In this document: positions 34,112 through 44,039 of the stretch, one piece after another | How the letters are laid out: each line of letters begins with the position of its first letter | Numbering within the stretch: position 1 is the first letter of the stretch | DNA from: Avimicrobium caecorum | GTDB taxonomy: Bacteria; Bacillota; Clostridia; Oscillospirales; Ruminococcaceae | Direction of reading: 5' to 3' | DNA: 64,000 nt | Assembly (NCBI GenBank): GCA_904394705.1 | Contig: CAJFNJ010000014.1 | Location: 39,018 to 103,017, forward strand | Translations under genes and position numbers: made by a program | Notes under the pieces: model-generated | The model's input: only the letters and a program-made list of their open reading frames with translations | Database searches by the model: none | What the model was told of the DNA's origin: nothing

Positions 34112-35524
34112 TCAGACGCCTGTCCAGCCGACGCTTCCCAGGAAGTACAGAATAATCCAGGAAACGACCAGCATGAGCAGAGTGATGGGAAGGGCCCATT
34201 TCAGCCACTTGCTCAGCGGGACACCGGCGATTGCCAGCGAACCGGCAGTAGCGCCCAGGGCGGGGGTTACCAGGTTGGTGAAGCCGTCGCCGAACTAGAA
34301 TGCGGAAACAGCCAGGTTGCCGGACATGCCCAGGCTTTCTGCCATCGGCTTGATGATGGGGATCAGGATTGCCATCTTTGCCGAAGCGGACGGAACGAAC
34401 AGGTTCAGGAAGGCGACGATTGCCGACATACCCACCGAGGCCAGACCGAGGGAGAGTTCCCGCAGGGGCAGGCAGGCGTAGTAAACGATGGTGTGCAGGA
34501 TATTGCCGTTTTCCATAACGAGCGACATGGTGCCGGCCAGACCGATCACAGCCGCAACGAAGGCCATGCCGGAGGTGCCCTTGGCAAAAGCAGCGCCGAT
34601 CTTATCCAGGTTCTGTCCGTAGATCAGGCCGCAGAGGATTGCCACGGGGATCTGGACAGCGGGCATGATGGTATTTGCCATGCCCAGCACGGTCATCATG
34701 TAGACGATCACGAAATACTGCGCGAAGAACAGGACAGTTACCAGGGCGGCCCGGGGATTGAAGGCTACAACTTCCATCTCATCGCCGGTTTCCGCATGGT
34801 AGGTTTCCATCCAGTCGGTATTTCCCATGGCCGACTTGGTGGGGTCCTTGGCAATTTTACGGGCATAGTGCAGGGTATAGAGCATACCGATTGTAATAAT
34901 AACGAGCAATATTACAGTTCGTTCTACAAAACCGGAATACATGGGGACATCCATCATCAGCTGTGCGGTGGAGATCCGGCGGGGACCCACTGCAAAGCCG
35001 GTAAAGGAGGCAAAGAAGGTGAGGGCAACCGCCATGATGGGGTCCAGGCGGAGCTTTTTCGCCATCATCACGCCCAGCGGAACCAGAGCGATCATCGAGT
35101 CACCGCCGCCGAAGCCGCCATGGATGGCAATTACCATGAACACGATGGGAACCAGGACCGATACGCCCTTGTCCTGGAGCTTGTAGAGGGCCCAGTTGAC
35201 CATCTCGTCGAAGGCGCCGGTGCCCATGATGACACCCACGCAGCCGCCGCTGATCAGCAGCAGGGAGATGACATAGCTGGAGTTCATGAAGCCGGGCAGG
35301 ATGTAGTTGAGGGCCTGCCAGATGTTGACGGGGGTCTGGTGACCCAGCAGGTGGAACTCATCGCCGATGAGGGCGCCGGTTTCCGGATCGGTGGCAAACT
35401 GACCAGCGGGAACAATGTAGGTCAGCAGGCTCATCAGCAGGATCAGACCCAGCATCAGGAAGAGCAGATGGGGCATTTTCAGCTTTGACTTTTTCTTGGC
35501 AGGGGCAGCAGTCGGTGCAGACAT
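34112..35524 (-). pseudogene. YfcC-family transporter interrupted by an in-frame amber codon
   Basis: A 471-codon reading frame for a DcuC/YfcC-type membrane transporter with about 12 helices. The start is MSAPTAAPAKKK, with AAAGGAGGCG upstream. A TAG at 34295-34297 interrupts it at codon 410, after AVSAF. The frame continues with FGDGFTNLVTPALG and a last helix to TGA at 34112. In the family a glutamine is expected here (AFQFGDGFTN), so CAG has become TAG. The shortened product would end inside the conserved motif and lose the last helix. Either it is a recent nonsense mutation or the codon is read through. It is divergent from two M20 amidohydrolases, whose products or substrates it may carry. 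Confidence 0.8.
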
Positions 35525-35652
35525 AGTAGTCGCCTCCTTTAGGTTCAGACTGAGGCCTATTCCGCCGCAGCAGTTGCAGGCGGAAGCGTAAGTGCAAAAT
35601 AGATAATTATTTTTTAACAATTTGTAAAATAATTATATACTTTACCGATTTA

Positions 35653-35681
35653 AGCGTATCTTAATTTGCCGCGAATGTCAA
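35653..35681 (-). promoter_or_regulatory. Sigma-A-like promoter for the yfcC-like gene
   Basis: Minus strand: TTGACA, 17 bases, TACGCT. The -35 is perfect and the -10 fair. Confidence 0.45.
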
Positions 35682-35755
35682 TTGAAAAGTTGTTGTGATT
35701 ATATACATAAATAGTAGTAAAAATCGACAGATTCATACAATTCACCCCAAGTGCA

Positions 35756-35784
35756 TTGCGGGGATACCGAAAGTGTGCTACTAT
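35756..35784 (+). promoter_or_regulatory. Possible sigma-A promoter for the first M20 gene
   Basis: TTGCGG, 17 bases, TACTAT. Confidence 0.4.
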
Positions 35785-35895
35785 TATACCAGAACGGTAG
35801 AGTGATAAAGCGTTTTTGGATTTTTGATTGAACCGGTGCGCTTTCGTCCCTGCTGCCGAGTTTTTATGCTGAAGCATTACTGTAAGGAGGAATGT

Positions 35896-37203
35896 ATGAT
35901 GAAGGTTTATGAGCTGGCAAAGGCCGTAGATCCTTATGTAGTATCCATGCGCCGGTATTTCCACGAAAATCCCGAGCTGTCCAACCAGGAGGACAAGACC
36001 ATCGAGCGGATCGGTCAGGAACTGGATGCCATGGGCATTCGGTATGAAGTTGTTCCCAAGGGTGGTATCATTGGTTATATTGAGGGCACCAAGCCCGGCA
36101 AGGGCAAGACTGTCCTGCTGCGTGCCGACTGCGATGCGCTGCCTGTTCTGGAAAAGAAGGACAACCTGGCAGGTCCCCGTGTCTGCTGCTCCAAGGTAGA
36201 CGGTGTAATGCATGCCTGCGGTCATGACGGTCATACAGCCATCCTGCTGGGCGCTGCCAAGATCCTCAATGAGCACAAGGACGAGATCGCTGGTAAGATC
36301 ATCCTGTTCTTCGAGCGTGCAGAGGAAAACGGCGGCGGTATGCCCCAGATGCTCGCCTACATGGACAAGCACGGCATCACTGCTGATACCTGCTATGGTA
36401 CTCACCTGTTCGCTATGCTCGAGTCCGGCAAGATTGGTCTGATCACCGGCGGTACCATGTCCACCGCTATGGGCTTCAATATCACCATCCATGGCAAGGG
36501 CGGTCACGGTTCCCGTCCCGACCAGGCCAACAGCCCCATCGACTGCTTCGTAGCCATCTACAATGCGCTGCAGGCAGCCCGTCTGACCAAGATCACCCCC
36601 TTCAAGCCTCTGACTCTGTCGGTAGGCCTGCTGCAGGCCGGTGCAGTCAGCAACGTTATCCCCAACGACCTGACCTTCGCTGGTACAGCCCGTCTGTTCG
36701 ACCGTGAAGAGGTTGGTTATCCCTTCAAGGAAACCCTCATCAAGATCGTTGACGGTATCTGCGCTGCCTATGGCTGCACTGCTACTTACAACCAGCTCAG
36801 CGATCCCGCTTACCCGGTTTACAACGATCCGGAGTGTGTAGAGTTCGCCCGCAAGGTTGTAGGTGCTGAGCTGGGTGAAGATGTAATTGCTCAGCCCGAG
36901 CCCTGGATGGCTTCCGAGAGCTTCTCCAGACTGCAGAAGCTGATGCCCGGCGTATTCGCTCTGGTAGGCGTGAACAACCCCGAAAAGGGTACTGGCGCTG
37001 CTCACCACAACGAGTACTTCGACATCGATGAGGATACCTTCAAGCTCGCTGTTACCGGTGCAGTCAGCTATGCGCTGAACTTCCTGGAGAGCGATATTGA
37101 TACCTCCGCCCGCAAGTGGAAGGGCACCATGCATGACTTCTTCAAGGATATGGGCTACACCGATGAAATGATCGAGGCAGTCTACAAGAAGATCGAGGCA
37201 TAA
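35896..37203 (+). CDS. M20-family amidohydrolase (copy 1)
   Basis: A 435-aa M20D-type metallopeptidase/amidohydrolase of the N-acyl amino acid or aminobenzoyl-glutamate hydrolase group. The metal-binding residues lie in HACGHDGHTA, FFERAEENGGG and GAAHHNEYFD; the dimerisation (lid) domain carries GKGGHGSRPDQANSPID. No signal peptide, so cytoplasmic. ATG 35896 follows AAGGAGG. It is very similar to the next gene and is followed by its own terminator. Confidence 0.9.
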   Translation: MMKVYELAKAVDPYVVSMRRYFHENPELSNQEDKTIERIGQELDAMGIRYEVVPKGGIIGYIEGTKPGKGKTVLLRADCDALPVLEKKDNLAGPRVCCSKVDGVMHACGHDGHTAILLGAAKILNEHKDEIAGKIILFFERAEENGGGMPQMLAYMDKHGITADTCYGTHLFAMLESGKIGLITGGTMSTAMGFNITIHGKGGHGSRPDQANSPIDCFVAIYNALQAARLTKITPFKPLTLSVGLLQAGAVSNVIPNDLTFAGTARLFDREEVGYPFKETLIKIVDGICAAYGCTATYNQLSDPAYPVYNDPECVEFARKVVGAELGEDVIAQPEPWMASESFSRLQKLMPGVFALVGVNNPEKGTGAAHHNEYFDIDEDTFKLAVTGAVSYALNFLESDIDTSARKWKGTMHDFFKDMGYTDEMIEAVYKKIEA

Positions 37204-37228
37204 CTCTCAGAAATAAGGATCATTCCTG

Positions 37229-37262
37229 AAAAAGAGCCGGTTTTTATACCGGCTCTTTTTTT
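37229..37262 (+). terminator. Terminator after M20 copy 1
   Basis: AAAAAGAGCCGG, loop TTTTTATA, CCGGCTCTTTTT. Confidence 0.85.
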
Positions 37263-37347
37263 GCGGCATAAAATTGTGATATGACGGGGAATAGTTATAA
37301 AGTATAAATATTCTTGTTGCAATATTGTTAAAAGTATAATTTATCGC

Positions 37348-37376
37348 TTGCATTTTTTCGTCAATAATAGTAAGAT
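37348..37376 (+). promoter_or_regulatory. Sigma-A promoter for M20 copy 2
   Basis: TTGCAT, 17 bases, TAAGAT, about 100 bases before the start. A second -10-like TATAAT lies at 37335. Confidence 0.5.
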
Positions 37377-37476
37377 ACTGGTTAGTGAAATGTCAAAATC
37401 TCCACTTTGTGCAGATCACGGAATGTTTTGCTTGTTTTGTTCCTTTGGGACGGAATGGGTACGGAGGTGTTTCAAA

Positions 37477-38781
37477 TTGAAAATTTATGAACTCGCAAAG
37501 GAAGTCAATCCCTATGTGGTAGAAATGCGCCGGTATTTCCATGAGAATCCGGAGCTGTCCAACCAGGAGGACAAGACCATTGAACGCATTGGTCAGGAAC
37601 TGGCTGGCATGGGCATTGAGTATGAAGTAGTGCCCCATGGCGGTATTGTAGCCATTCTGGAAGGCAAGACTCCCGGCAAGGGTAAGACTGTCCTGCTGCG
37701 TGCCGACTGCGATGCGCTGCCGGTCCAGGAGACCAAGGAGAACCTGGCTGGTCCCCGTGTCTGCTGCTCCAAGGTGGATGGCGTGATGCACGCCTGCGGC
37801 CATGATGGTCATACTGCTATGCTGCTGGGCGCTGCCAAGATCCTCAAGGAACATCTGGACGAAGTACATGGACGGATTATCCTGTTCTTCGAGCGTGCTG
37901 AGGAAAACGGCGGCGGTATCCCGCAGATGCTGGCTTATATGGACGAGAAGGGCCTCAAGCCGGACACTGTCTGGGGCATCCATCTGTATGCCGGTCTGGA
38001 ATCGGGCAAGATGGGTCTGCTGGATGGCGGTACCATGGCTTCGGTATTCGGCTTCAATGTCACCATCCATGGCAAGGGCGGTCATGGTTCCCGTCCTGAC
38101 CAGGCCAACAGCCCCATTGACTGCTTCGTAGCCATCTACAATGCTCTGGAAGCAGCCCGTCTGACCAAGATCACTCCCTTCCAGCCTCTGACTGTATCGG
38201 TAGGTCTGCTGCAGGCCGGTGCTGTGGGCAATGTAATCCCCAACGACCTGACCTTCGCCGGTACTGCCCGGTTCTATGACCGGGATCTGGTGGGCATGCC
38301 CTTCCGCAACTACTTCTTCCAGATGGTAGAGGGCATTGCTGCTGCCTATGGCTGCACTGTTTCCTACAACAGCATCACTGAGCCGGCCTTCGCCGTTTCC
38401 AATGACCCCGAGTGCGCAGCCTTTGCGCGCAAGGTCATCGGTGAGGAGCTGGGCAATGATGTCATTGCCTTCCCCGAGCCCTGGATGGCTTCCGAGAGCT
38501 TCTCGCAGCTGCAGAAGCTGTGGCCCGGCGTCTTTGCTCTGCTGGGTATCAACAACCCCGAAAAGGGTACCGGTGCTGCTCATCACAATGAGTACTTCGA
38601 CCTGGATGAAGATGTATTCAAGCTGGGCGTAGCGGGTGCTGTTACATACGCACTGCGCTTCCTGGACGGCGATGTGGATACCTCTTCCCGTCAGTGGAAG
38701 GGCAGTGTCCGCGATCTGTTCACCGAGCTTGGCATCAAGCCCGAAGTGATCGACAGCTACTACAAGGCAATCCACGAATAA
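37477..38781 (+). CDS. M20-family amidohydrolase (copy 2)
   Basis: A 434-aa paralogue aligning with copy 1 over its whole length without large gaps, with the same metal motifs (HACGHDGHTAMLL, FFERAEENGGG, GAAHHNEYFD). Differences cluster in the lid domain and the middle (GIHLYAGLESGKMGLLDGG against THLFAMLESGKIGLITGG), which may change substrate. TTG 37477 is chosen from the GGAGGTG site; the upstream frame is non-conserved. It has a separate promoter and terminator from copy 1. Confidence 0.9.
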   Translation: MKIYELAKEVNPYVVEMRRYFHENPELSNQEDKTIERIGQELAGMGIEYEVVPHGGIVAILEGKTPGKGKTVLLRADCDALPVQETKENLAGPRVCCSKVDGVMHACGHDGHTAMLLGAAKILKEHLDEVHGRIILFFERAEENGGGIPQMLAYMDEKGLKPDTVWGIHLYAGLESGKMGLLDGGTMASVFGFNVTIHGKGGHGSRPDQANSPIDCFVAIYNALEAARLTKITPFQPLTVSVGLLQAGAVGNVIPNDLTFAGTARFYDRDLVGMPFRNYFFQMVEGIAAAYGCTVSYNSITEPAFAVSNDPECAAFARKVIGEELGNDVIAFPEPWMASESFSQLQKLWPGVFALLGINNPEKGTGAAHHNEYFDLDEDVFKLGVAGAVTYALRFLDGDVDTSSRQWKGSVRDLFTELGIKPEVIDSYYKAIHE

Positions 38782-38796
38782 GATTGTTCTGTCCCG

Positions 38797-38827
38797 AAAA
38801 CAGCAGGCAGTTTTGCCTGCTGTTTTT
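38797..38827 (+). terminator. Terminator after M20 copy 2
   Basis: AAAACAGCAGGCA, GTTT, TGCCTGCTGTTTT. Confidence 0.85.
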
Positions 38828-39000
38828 GTATTTTGTGCAGAGTGCTTAAAAACTGCCCCGAAGATTTCCAGGGCAGTTGTGCGGCTTTGATTGAATCATC
38901 CGGCAGATTATGGTATCCTGTAACTAACAGAATTTTGAAATCCTGCAGATGATCCGGGGGTAACGGCTCATCTGCCTGTCCAGAAAAGGAGTTGTGTTTC

Positions 39001-40521
39001 ATGTCTTACAGTCCCAAGCTCGGTTCCGCTTTCAATAAGACCCGTCTGCGTGACCCGGAGCATCCCACCACCTGTTCGGGTATGTGTTCGGTCTGCGGTG
39101 AATGCCCTGGCCTGTGTGAGATCGGTCTGGCTGCGGTGCGCGGCGCGGATACGGTCTATCCCACTGCCGGCGGCATCTATCAGTATGGCTCGGAAAAGGA
39201 TTATCCGGTGGATCTGTCCCACTTCAACATCAACGGACGGGTATTCGGCGCTGTGGGCGCACCTGAGTGCTCGGCGGAGGCCACTGTGTTCCATGTGAAG
39301 ATGGAAACCGAGATCGGTCGCCGCAATCCCATCAAGCTCAAGCTGCCGGTAGTGCTGCCCGCAATGGCAAAGCTGGCCTGGCCGGAGTACTTCGGCGGCG
39401 CAGCCATGGCAGGTGTGCTGGCTGTGATCGGTGAAGGCGCCGTTGACAAGGACCCGAATCTGGTATGCGAAAATGCCAGGGTCAAGGAGTGCCAGCTGCT
39501 CAAGGATATGATCGGCGCCTTCCGCAAGTACGACCACGGTTATGGTCAGATCATCCTGCAGGTGAACTGCGATGACGACATCCGCGGCGTGGCAGAATAC
39601 GGCCTGACCGAGTGCGGCGCCACCGCCATCGAGTTCAAGTTCGGACAGTCCGCCAAGGGCATCCAGGCCATGGGCATTGTGGAGGGGCTGGACAAGGCGC
39701 TCAAGATGAAGAAGAACGGCAACCTGATCCTGCCCGATCCCGAGGACCCCGAGGTGCAGAAGGAATACCTGGCAGGCCGCGGCCCGCACTTCCGGGATTA
39801 CAACCGTCTGCCCATGTGGACCGAGGAATATCTCTGCGGACGCATTGAGGAGCTGCGCAAGCTGGGCGCCAGGAATATCTTCTTCAAGATGGCGGGCTAT
39901 GATCCCCAGGATATGGAGAAGGTACTGCGCATTGCCTGCAAGGCCGAAGTGGACATGGTCACCTTTGACGGCGCCGGCGGCGGCAGCGGCAACAGCCCGG
40001 TGAAGATGATGAACGAGTGGTGCTATCCCACCATCCAGATGGAGAGCGAGCTCTACACCATCTGCCAGCGGCTGGAGAAGGAAGGCCTGGAACTGCCGGA
40101 TATCGCCATCACCGGCGGCATTGCCAGTGAGGATCAGGTGTTCAAGACCCTGGCCTTCGGCGCTCCCTATGTGACTATGGTAGGCATCGGACGGGCAGCC
40201 ATGGCAGCAGCCATGAGCGCCAAGAAGGTGGGCGAGCTCATCGCAGAGGGCAATGTGCCCAAGGAATATGCCAAGTTCGGCAGCACGGTTCCGGAGATCT
40301 TCGCCGACCTGCGGGAGCTGCGGAGCATCTACGGCGACGAGGCGGACAGCTTCCCCACCGGCGCCATCGGCGTATTCTCCTACCTCAACAAGATTCATCT
40401 GGGCGTGCGTCAGTTCCTGGCACTCAACCGGAAGTTTGATGTGGCCTATACCGACCGCACCGACCTGATCCCGCTGACCTATGAGGCACTGGATCTTCTG
40501 AACGGCACCTATCTGAAGTAA
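39001..40521 (+). CDS. FMN-type glutamate synthase domain protein (stand-alone)
   Basis: A 506-aa protein of the archaeal-type glutamate synthase FMN-barrel family. A cysteine-rich N-terminus (CSGMCSVCGECPGLCEIG) probably holds an Fe-S cluster. The barrel has TFDGAGGGSGNSPVKMMNEW and DIAITGGIASEDQVFKTLAFGA. Glutamine amidotransferase and NADPH-binding subunit genes are not adjacent, so it either uses subunits from elsewhere or has another role. AAAAGGAG precedes ATG 39001. It is a single-gene unit. Confidence 0.85.
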   Translation: MSYSPKLGSAFNKTRLRDPEHPTTCSGMCSVCGECPGLCEIGLAAVRGADTVYPTAGGIYQYGSEKDYPVDLSHFNINGRVFGAVGAPECSAEATVFHVKMETEIGRRNPIKLKLPVVLPAMAKLAWPEYFGGAAMAGVLAVIGEGAVDKDPNLVCENARVKECQLLKDMIGAFRKYDHGYGQIILQVNCDDDIRGVAEYGLTECGATAIEFKFGQSAKGIQAMGIVEGLDKALKMKKNGNLILPDPEDPEVQKEYLAGRGPHFRDYNRLPMWTEEYLCGRIEELRKLGARNIFFKMAGYDPQDMEKVLRIACKAEVDMVTFDGAGGGSGNSPVKMMNEWCYPTIQMESELYTICQRLEKEGLELPDIAITGGIASEDQVFKTLAFGAPYVTMVGIGRAAMAAAMSAKKVGELIAEGNVPKEYAKFGSTVPEIFADLRELRSIYGDEADSFPTGAIGVFSYLNKIHLGVRQFLALNRKFDVAYTDRTDLIPLTYEALDLLNGTYLK

Positions 40522-40965
40522 ATCTGTATTCCCGAAGTCCCCCTTTGGAATGTGTAGCCAGAGGGGGGCTTTTTGTGCGCCAGGGGAGGAATCTCCAGGG
40601 GAATTTTGGGGACAGAATGGGACGAAAATTTTACGAAAATTTGATGGTGAGCAGTCCCAAAAACTGCTACAATGGCAAAGTAGGCAGAATTGGCGTTGTC
40701 ATGCGGATTTTTTTGTTAAATTGATAACGATATTCGAATTTATTCGTTGGTTTTTTGCACAGAAACAGATATAAAGTTTTGTGGAATACCAATAAAAAAT
40801 TCGTCGAAAATAGCGATGGAAACGCTTGATTCTTGACTTTGGATACAAGACCTATTAAAATAGTAGATTGACATGGCGCGGGTATTTGTTCACAATTTGT
40901 TCGCTTTGCGGAAACAATGCAAACCCATGTCATTCAGGGATTCCCCAAGGGAGAGGAACGGTATT
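40522..40965. other. Gap between glutamate synthase and apbE genes
   Basis: A 444-base gap. An imperfect terminator (CCCCCTTTGG ... CCAGAGGGGG, then CTTTTT) lies at 40537-40576. The rest is AT-rich with a good promoter at 40833; no supported gene is seen. Confidence 0.6.
40833..40861 (+). promoter_or_regulatory. Sigma-A promoter for apbE
   Basis: TTGACT, 17 bases, TAAAAT, about 105 bases before the chosen apbE start. Confidence 0.6.
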
Positions 40966-42036
40966 TTGAGCAGAAAAGTTGTCTGGATCGGCTGCGCTGT
41001 CATTGCGCTGAGCATCGTACTGTATCTGGCGGGCTTCGCCCCGGAAAGCCGGGAAGAACCCGAGGATTACGGCGGGTTCCGGTCGGGCATCACCTATGCC
41101 ATGAATACGGTCATCGAACAGAAATGGTACGGGGAATCGGCGGATACCGTCTACACCGGCATGGAAACCAAGATCCGGGAGATTGAATCGGCGCTTTCCC
41201 TGCACCTGTCCCAGTCGGAGATCGCTGCGATCAACGAAAATGCCGGCGTTCAGCCCGTGGAGGTTTCCCAGCGCACCTTTGACCTGCTCCAGCGGGCCAA
41301 GGAGCTGTCCGAGCAGTCGGACGGCGCATTCGACATCACCATCGCACCGGTGGTGGAGCTCTGGGGCATCACTTCGGATCACCCCCATGTGCCCACCGAT
41401 GAGGAACTGGCACAGGCTATGGCCCTCATGGGGCTGGAGGATCTGGTGCTGGACGAGGAAGCCTGTACGGCCTACCTCACCCGGCCCGGCATGGCAATCG
41501 ACCTGGGCGGCATCGCCAAGGGCTGGACTGCCGATCAGCTCCGGGAATATGCCCGGGAGCTGGGAGCGGAGCGGGGGTATGTATCGCTGGGCGGCAACCT
41601 GATGATTATCGGGGAGCGTCCGGACGGCGATCCGTTCAAGTTCGGACTGCGGGACCCGCAGGGAGATGCCAGCACCTACCTTGGCACGGTAACGCTGGAG
41701 GATGGCTGCACCATGGCGACCACCGGCGGATATGAGCGCTACTTTGAGGAGGACGGCATCCGGTACCATCATGTACTGGACCCCAGGACCGGTTATCCGG
41801 CGGACAGCGACCTTCTGAGCGTGGCGGTCATCAGCAAGGACGGCACCCTGGCGGACTATCTTTCCACCACGCTGTTTGTCCAGGGGCTGGAGGCAGCCAA
41901 GGCGGCAGCGGGTTCGGAGGATTACGCCCTGGTAATGGTGGATCAGGAGAACAATGTCTGGATCTCCGGTTCACTGCGTGGGAATTTTGAGCCCCACGAA
42001 ACAGACGCGGATTACACCTATATTTATATAGACTGA
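40966..42036 (+). CDS. apbE: FAD:protein FMN transferase ApbE
   Basis: A 356-aa membrane-anchored flavin transferase. The anchor helix is at about residues 6-22. ApbE motifs are DGAFDITIAPVVELWG, IDLGGIAKGWTAD, VSLGGNLMIIG and TTGGYERYF then HHVLDPRTGYPA. It attaches FMN to threonine in SGAT-type motifs of RnfG and RnfD, whose genes begin 0.7 kb downstream. TTG 40966 is chosen from AAGGGAGAGG; the frame runs open further upstream without a better site. Confidence 0.93.
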   Translation: MSRKVVWIGCAVIALSIVLYLAGFAPESREEPEDYGGFRSGITYAMNTVIEQKWYGESADTVYTGMETKIREIESALSLHLSQSEIAAINENAGVQPVEVSQRTFDLLQRAKELSEQSDGAFDITIAPVVELWGITSDHPHVPTDEELAQAMALMGLEDLVLDEEACTAYLTRPGMAIDLGGIAKGWTADQLREYARELGAERGYVSLGGNLMIIGERPDGDPFKFGLRDPQGDASTYLGTVTLEDGCTMATTGGYERYFEEDGIRYHHVLDPRTGYPADSDLLSVAVISKDGTLADYLSTTLFVQGLEAAKAAAGSEDYALVMVDQENNVWISGSLRGNFEPHETDADYTYIYID

Positions 42037-42065
42037 CAATAACAGGAAAACCGGGAGAGAAAACG

Positions 42066-42599
42066 ATGGGATATGGCACGACAAACCGCAGCGCCCGTGT
42101 GCGGCAGACCGTCCTGATGGGACTGATGTTCGCGCTGGCAATGGTGCTGAGCTATGTGGAGTCGATGATCACCGTCCCGGGACTCCCGCCCGGCGTCAAG
42201 CTGGGGCTTTCCAATATTGTCACCATGTACTGTGTATTCTTCCTGGGATGGCGGCAGGCCTATACACTGGCTGTGCTCAAGGGCAGTTTTGCCCTGCTCA
42301 CCCGGGGATTTACCGCTGCCTGCATGAGTACCGCAGGCGGTCTTGTATCGGTTACGGTGATGCTTCTGCTGATCCTGCCGAAAAAACTGGACCTCAGCTA
42401 TACACTCATCAGTGTGCTGGGTTCCCTGGGCCATAATTTCGGACAGCTGCTTATGGCGTCTGTGATTATGAAATCCGGGTTTGTCATTTATTATCTGCCT
42501 ATAATGGCAGTGTCAGGCGTGGGAATGGGCGTTGCCACCGGCGTTCTCCTGCGTGTGATGCTCCCTTATATGAATAAACTGCAGCTGGTCAAGCACTGA
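42066..42599 (+). CDS. Gx transporter family membrane protein
   Basis: A 177-aa, about five-helix membrane protein of the Gx transporter / HepI-like family (GLPPGVKLGLSNIVTMYCVFFLGWRQAYTLAVLKGSF). Members resemble ECF-type substrate-binding components and often sit beside apbE and rnf genes, as here. The substrate is unknown; flavin or precursor supply is a guess. It follows apbE by 29 bases with a GGGAGAG site. Confidence 0.8.
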   Translation: MGYGTTNRSARVRQTVLMGLMFALAMVLSYVESMITVPGLPPGVKLGLSNIVTMYCVFFLGWRQAYTLAVLKGSFALLTRGFTAACMSTAGGLVSVTVMLLLILPKKLDLSYTLISVLGSLGHNFGQLLMASVIMKSGFVIYYLPIMAVSGVGMGVATGVLLRVMLPYMNKLQLVKH

Positions 42600-42633
42600 C
42601 TGCAGGCCGTAAGGCTATCACTATGACGAAGTA

Positions 42634-42676
42634 AAACCCCCGGGTAATTCATTTGGGGGTTCTGGTTCGTTTTTTA
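42634..42676 (+). terminator. Weak terminator-like hairpin before rnfC
   Basis: AACCCCC, 13 bases, GGGGGTT, with the T run displaced by about eight bases. Rnf transcription could continue from apbE. Confidence 0.35.
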
Positions 42677-42720
42677 GGGGTAAATATGGTAAAAAACTTC
42701 TTTAACAGGAGGAAACTATC

Positions 42721-44037
42721 GTGTCAAAGCTTTTTTCAAAATCTTTGAATGGCGTCAAGGTCCCGCACAGCAAGAATACTGCTGAGATGGAAACCGTCAA
42801 GATGCCTGTGCCCGACAAGGTAGTGATCCCGATGAAGCAGCACATGGGCCGGGAGTGTACTCCCACCGTGAAGCTGACCGACCTGGTCAAAGTAGGTCAG
42901 ATCATCGGCGATACTGACGCCTTTATCGGCGCGCCGATCCATTCCAGTGTTTCCGGTAAGGTCACCAAGATCGACGAGATCATCGGCACAGACGGCAATC
43001 TCATCAAGGCCGTGGAGATCACCACCGACAAACTGCAGGAGATCGATGAATCGGTCAAGGTTCCGGAGGTCACCGACCTTCAGAGCTTTGCCGCGGCAAT
43101 CCGTGCTTCCGGGCTGGTGGGCCTGGGCGGTGCCGGCTTCCCGACCCATGTCAAGCTGATGCCCAAGAATCTGGATGAGGTCACCACTCTGCTGGTAAAC
43201 GGCGCTGAGTGTGAGCCCTACATCACAGCTGACAACCGTGCCATGCTGGAAGATACCGACGACATCGTCGAGGGTATCAAGCTGGTGAAAAAGTACATGA
43301 ACCTGTCCACTGTCATCATCGGCATTGAGGACAACAAGCCCCAGGCTATTGCCAAGCTCCAGGCAGCTGTTGCTGACATCGAAGGCGCTTCGGTCAAGGC
43401 TCTGAAGGCTCAGTATCCCCAGGGCGGTGAGAAGGTGCTGATCTACGAGTGCACCGGCAAGATCGTTCCAGAGGGCAAGCTCCCCAGCGATGTGGGCTGC
43501 GTTGTCATGAATGTTTCCTCCATTGCGTTTGTAGCCAAGTACATGCGTACCGGCATGCCGCTGATCACCAAGCGTCTGACTGTGGACGGCGATGCCATTG
43601 CCGAGCCCAAGAATGTGGAAGTTGCCATTGGTACTTCCTTCAGCGATGTGATTGACTTCTGCGGCGGTTTCAAGACCGAGCCCAAGAAGATCATCATGGG
43701 CGGACCGATGATGGGCTTTGCAGTTCCCACCATCAACTATCCTGTTCTCAAGAACAACAATGCAATCCTGGCATTCAGCGCTGCCAAGACTGCTGAGGCT
43801 GAAAAGCCGGAAACCCCCTGCATCCGCTGCGCCCGCTGCGTGAATGCATGTCCCTTCAGCCTGATGCCTGCTGCCATTGAAAAGGCTTACAAGGCCGGCA
43901 ATGTGGATGCTCTGAAGGCTCTGAAGGTAAACCTGTGCATGGAATGCGGCTGCTGTGCCTATGTCTGCCCGGCCAAGAGAAATCTTGTATCGGTCAACCG
44001 GCTGGCCAAGAAAATGATTGTTGAAAGGAGCAAGTAA
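42721..44037 (+). CDS. rnfC: Rnf complex subunit RnfC
   Basis: A 438-aa peripheral subunit of the ferredoxin:NAD+ oxidoreductase Rnf complex, which couples electron transfer to ion pumping. The NADH-dehydrogenase-like flavin/NAD core has GLVGLGGAGFPTHVKL and LLVNGAECEPYITAD. Two 4Fe-4S motifs follow: CIRCARCVNACP and CMECGCCAYVCP. GTG start after AGGAGG. It is first of six rnf genes in the order C-D-G-E-A-B. Confidence 0.96.
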   Translation: MSKLFSKSLNGVKVPHSKNTAEMETVKMPVPDKVVIPMKQHMGRECTPTVKLTDLVKVGQIIGDTDAFIGAPIHSSVSGKVTKIDEIIGTDGNLIKAVEITTDKLQEIDESVKVPEVTDLQSFAAAIRASGLVGLGGAGFPTHVKLMPKNLDEVTTLLVNGAECEPYITADNRAMLEDTDDIVEGIKLVKKYMNLSTVIIGIEDNKPQAIAKLQAAVADIEGASVKALKAQYPQGGEKVLIYECTGKIVPEGKLPSDVGCVVMNVSSIAFVAKYMRTGMPLITKRLTVDGDAIAEPKNVEVAIGTSFSDVIDFCGGFKTEPKKIIMGGPMMGFAVPTINYPVLKNNNAILAFSAAKTAEAEKPETPCIRCARCVNACPFSLMPAAIEKAYKAGNVDALKALKVNLCMECGCCAYVCPAKRNLVSVNRLAKKMIVERSK

Positions 44038-44039
44038 GG

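Larger units (their letters stand above)
35525..35895. other. AT-rich divergent promoter region between yfcC-like and M20 genes
   Basis: A 371-base gap with no gene. It holds a leftward promoter and a rightward promoter listed separately, and a long AT-rich leader for the yfcC-like gene. Confidence 0.7.
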
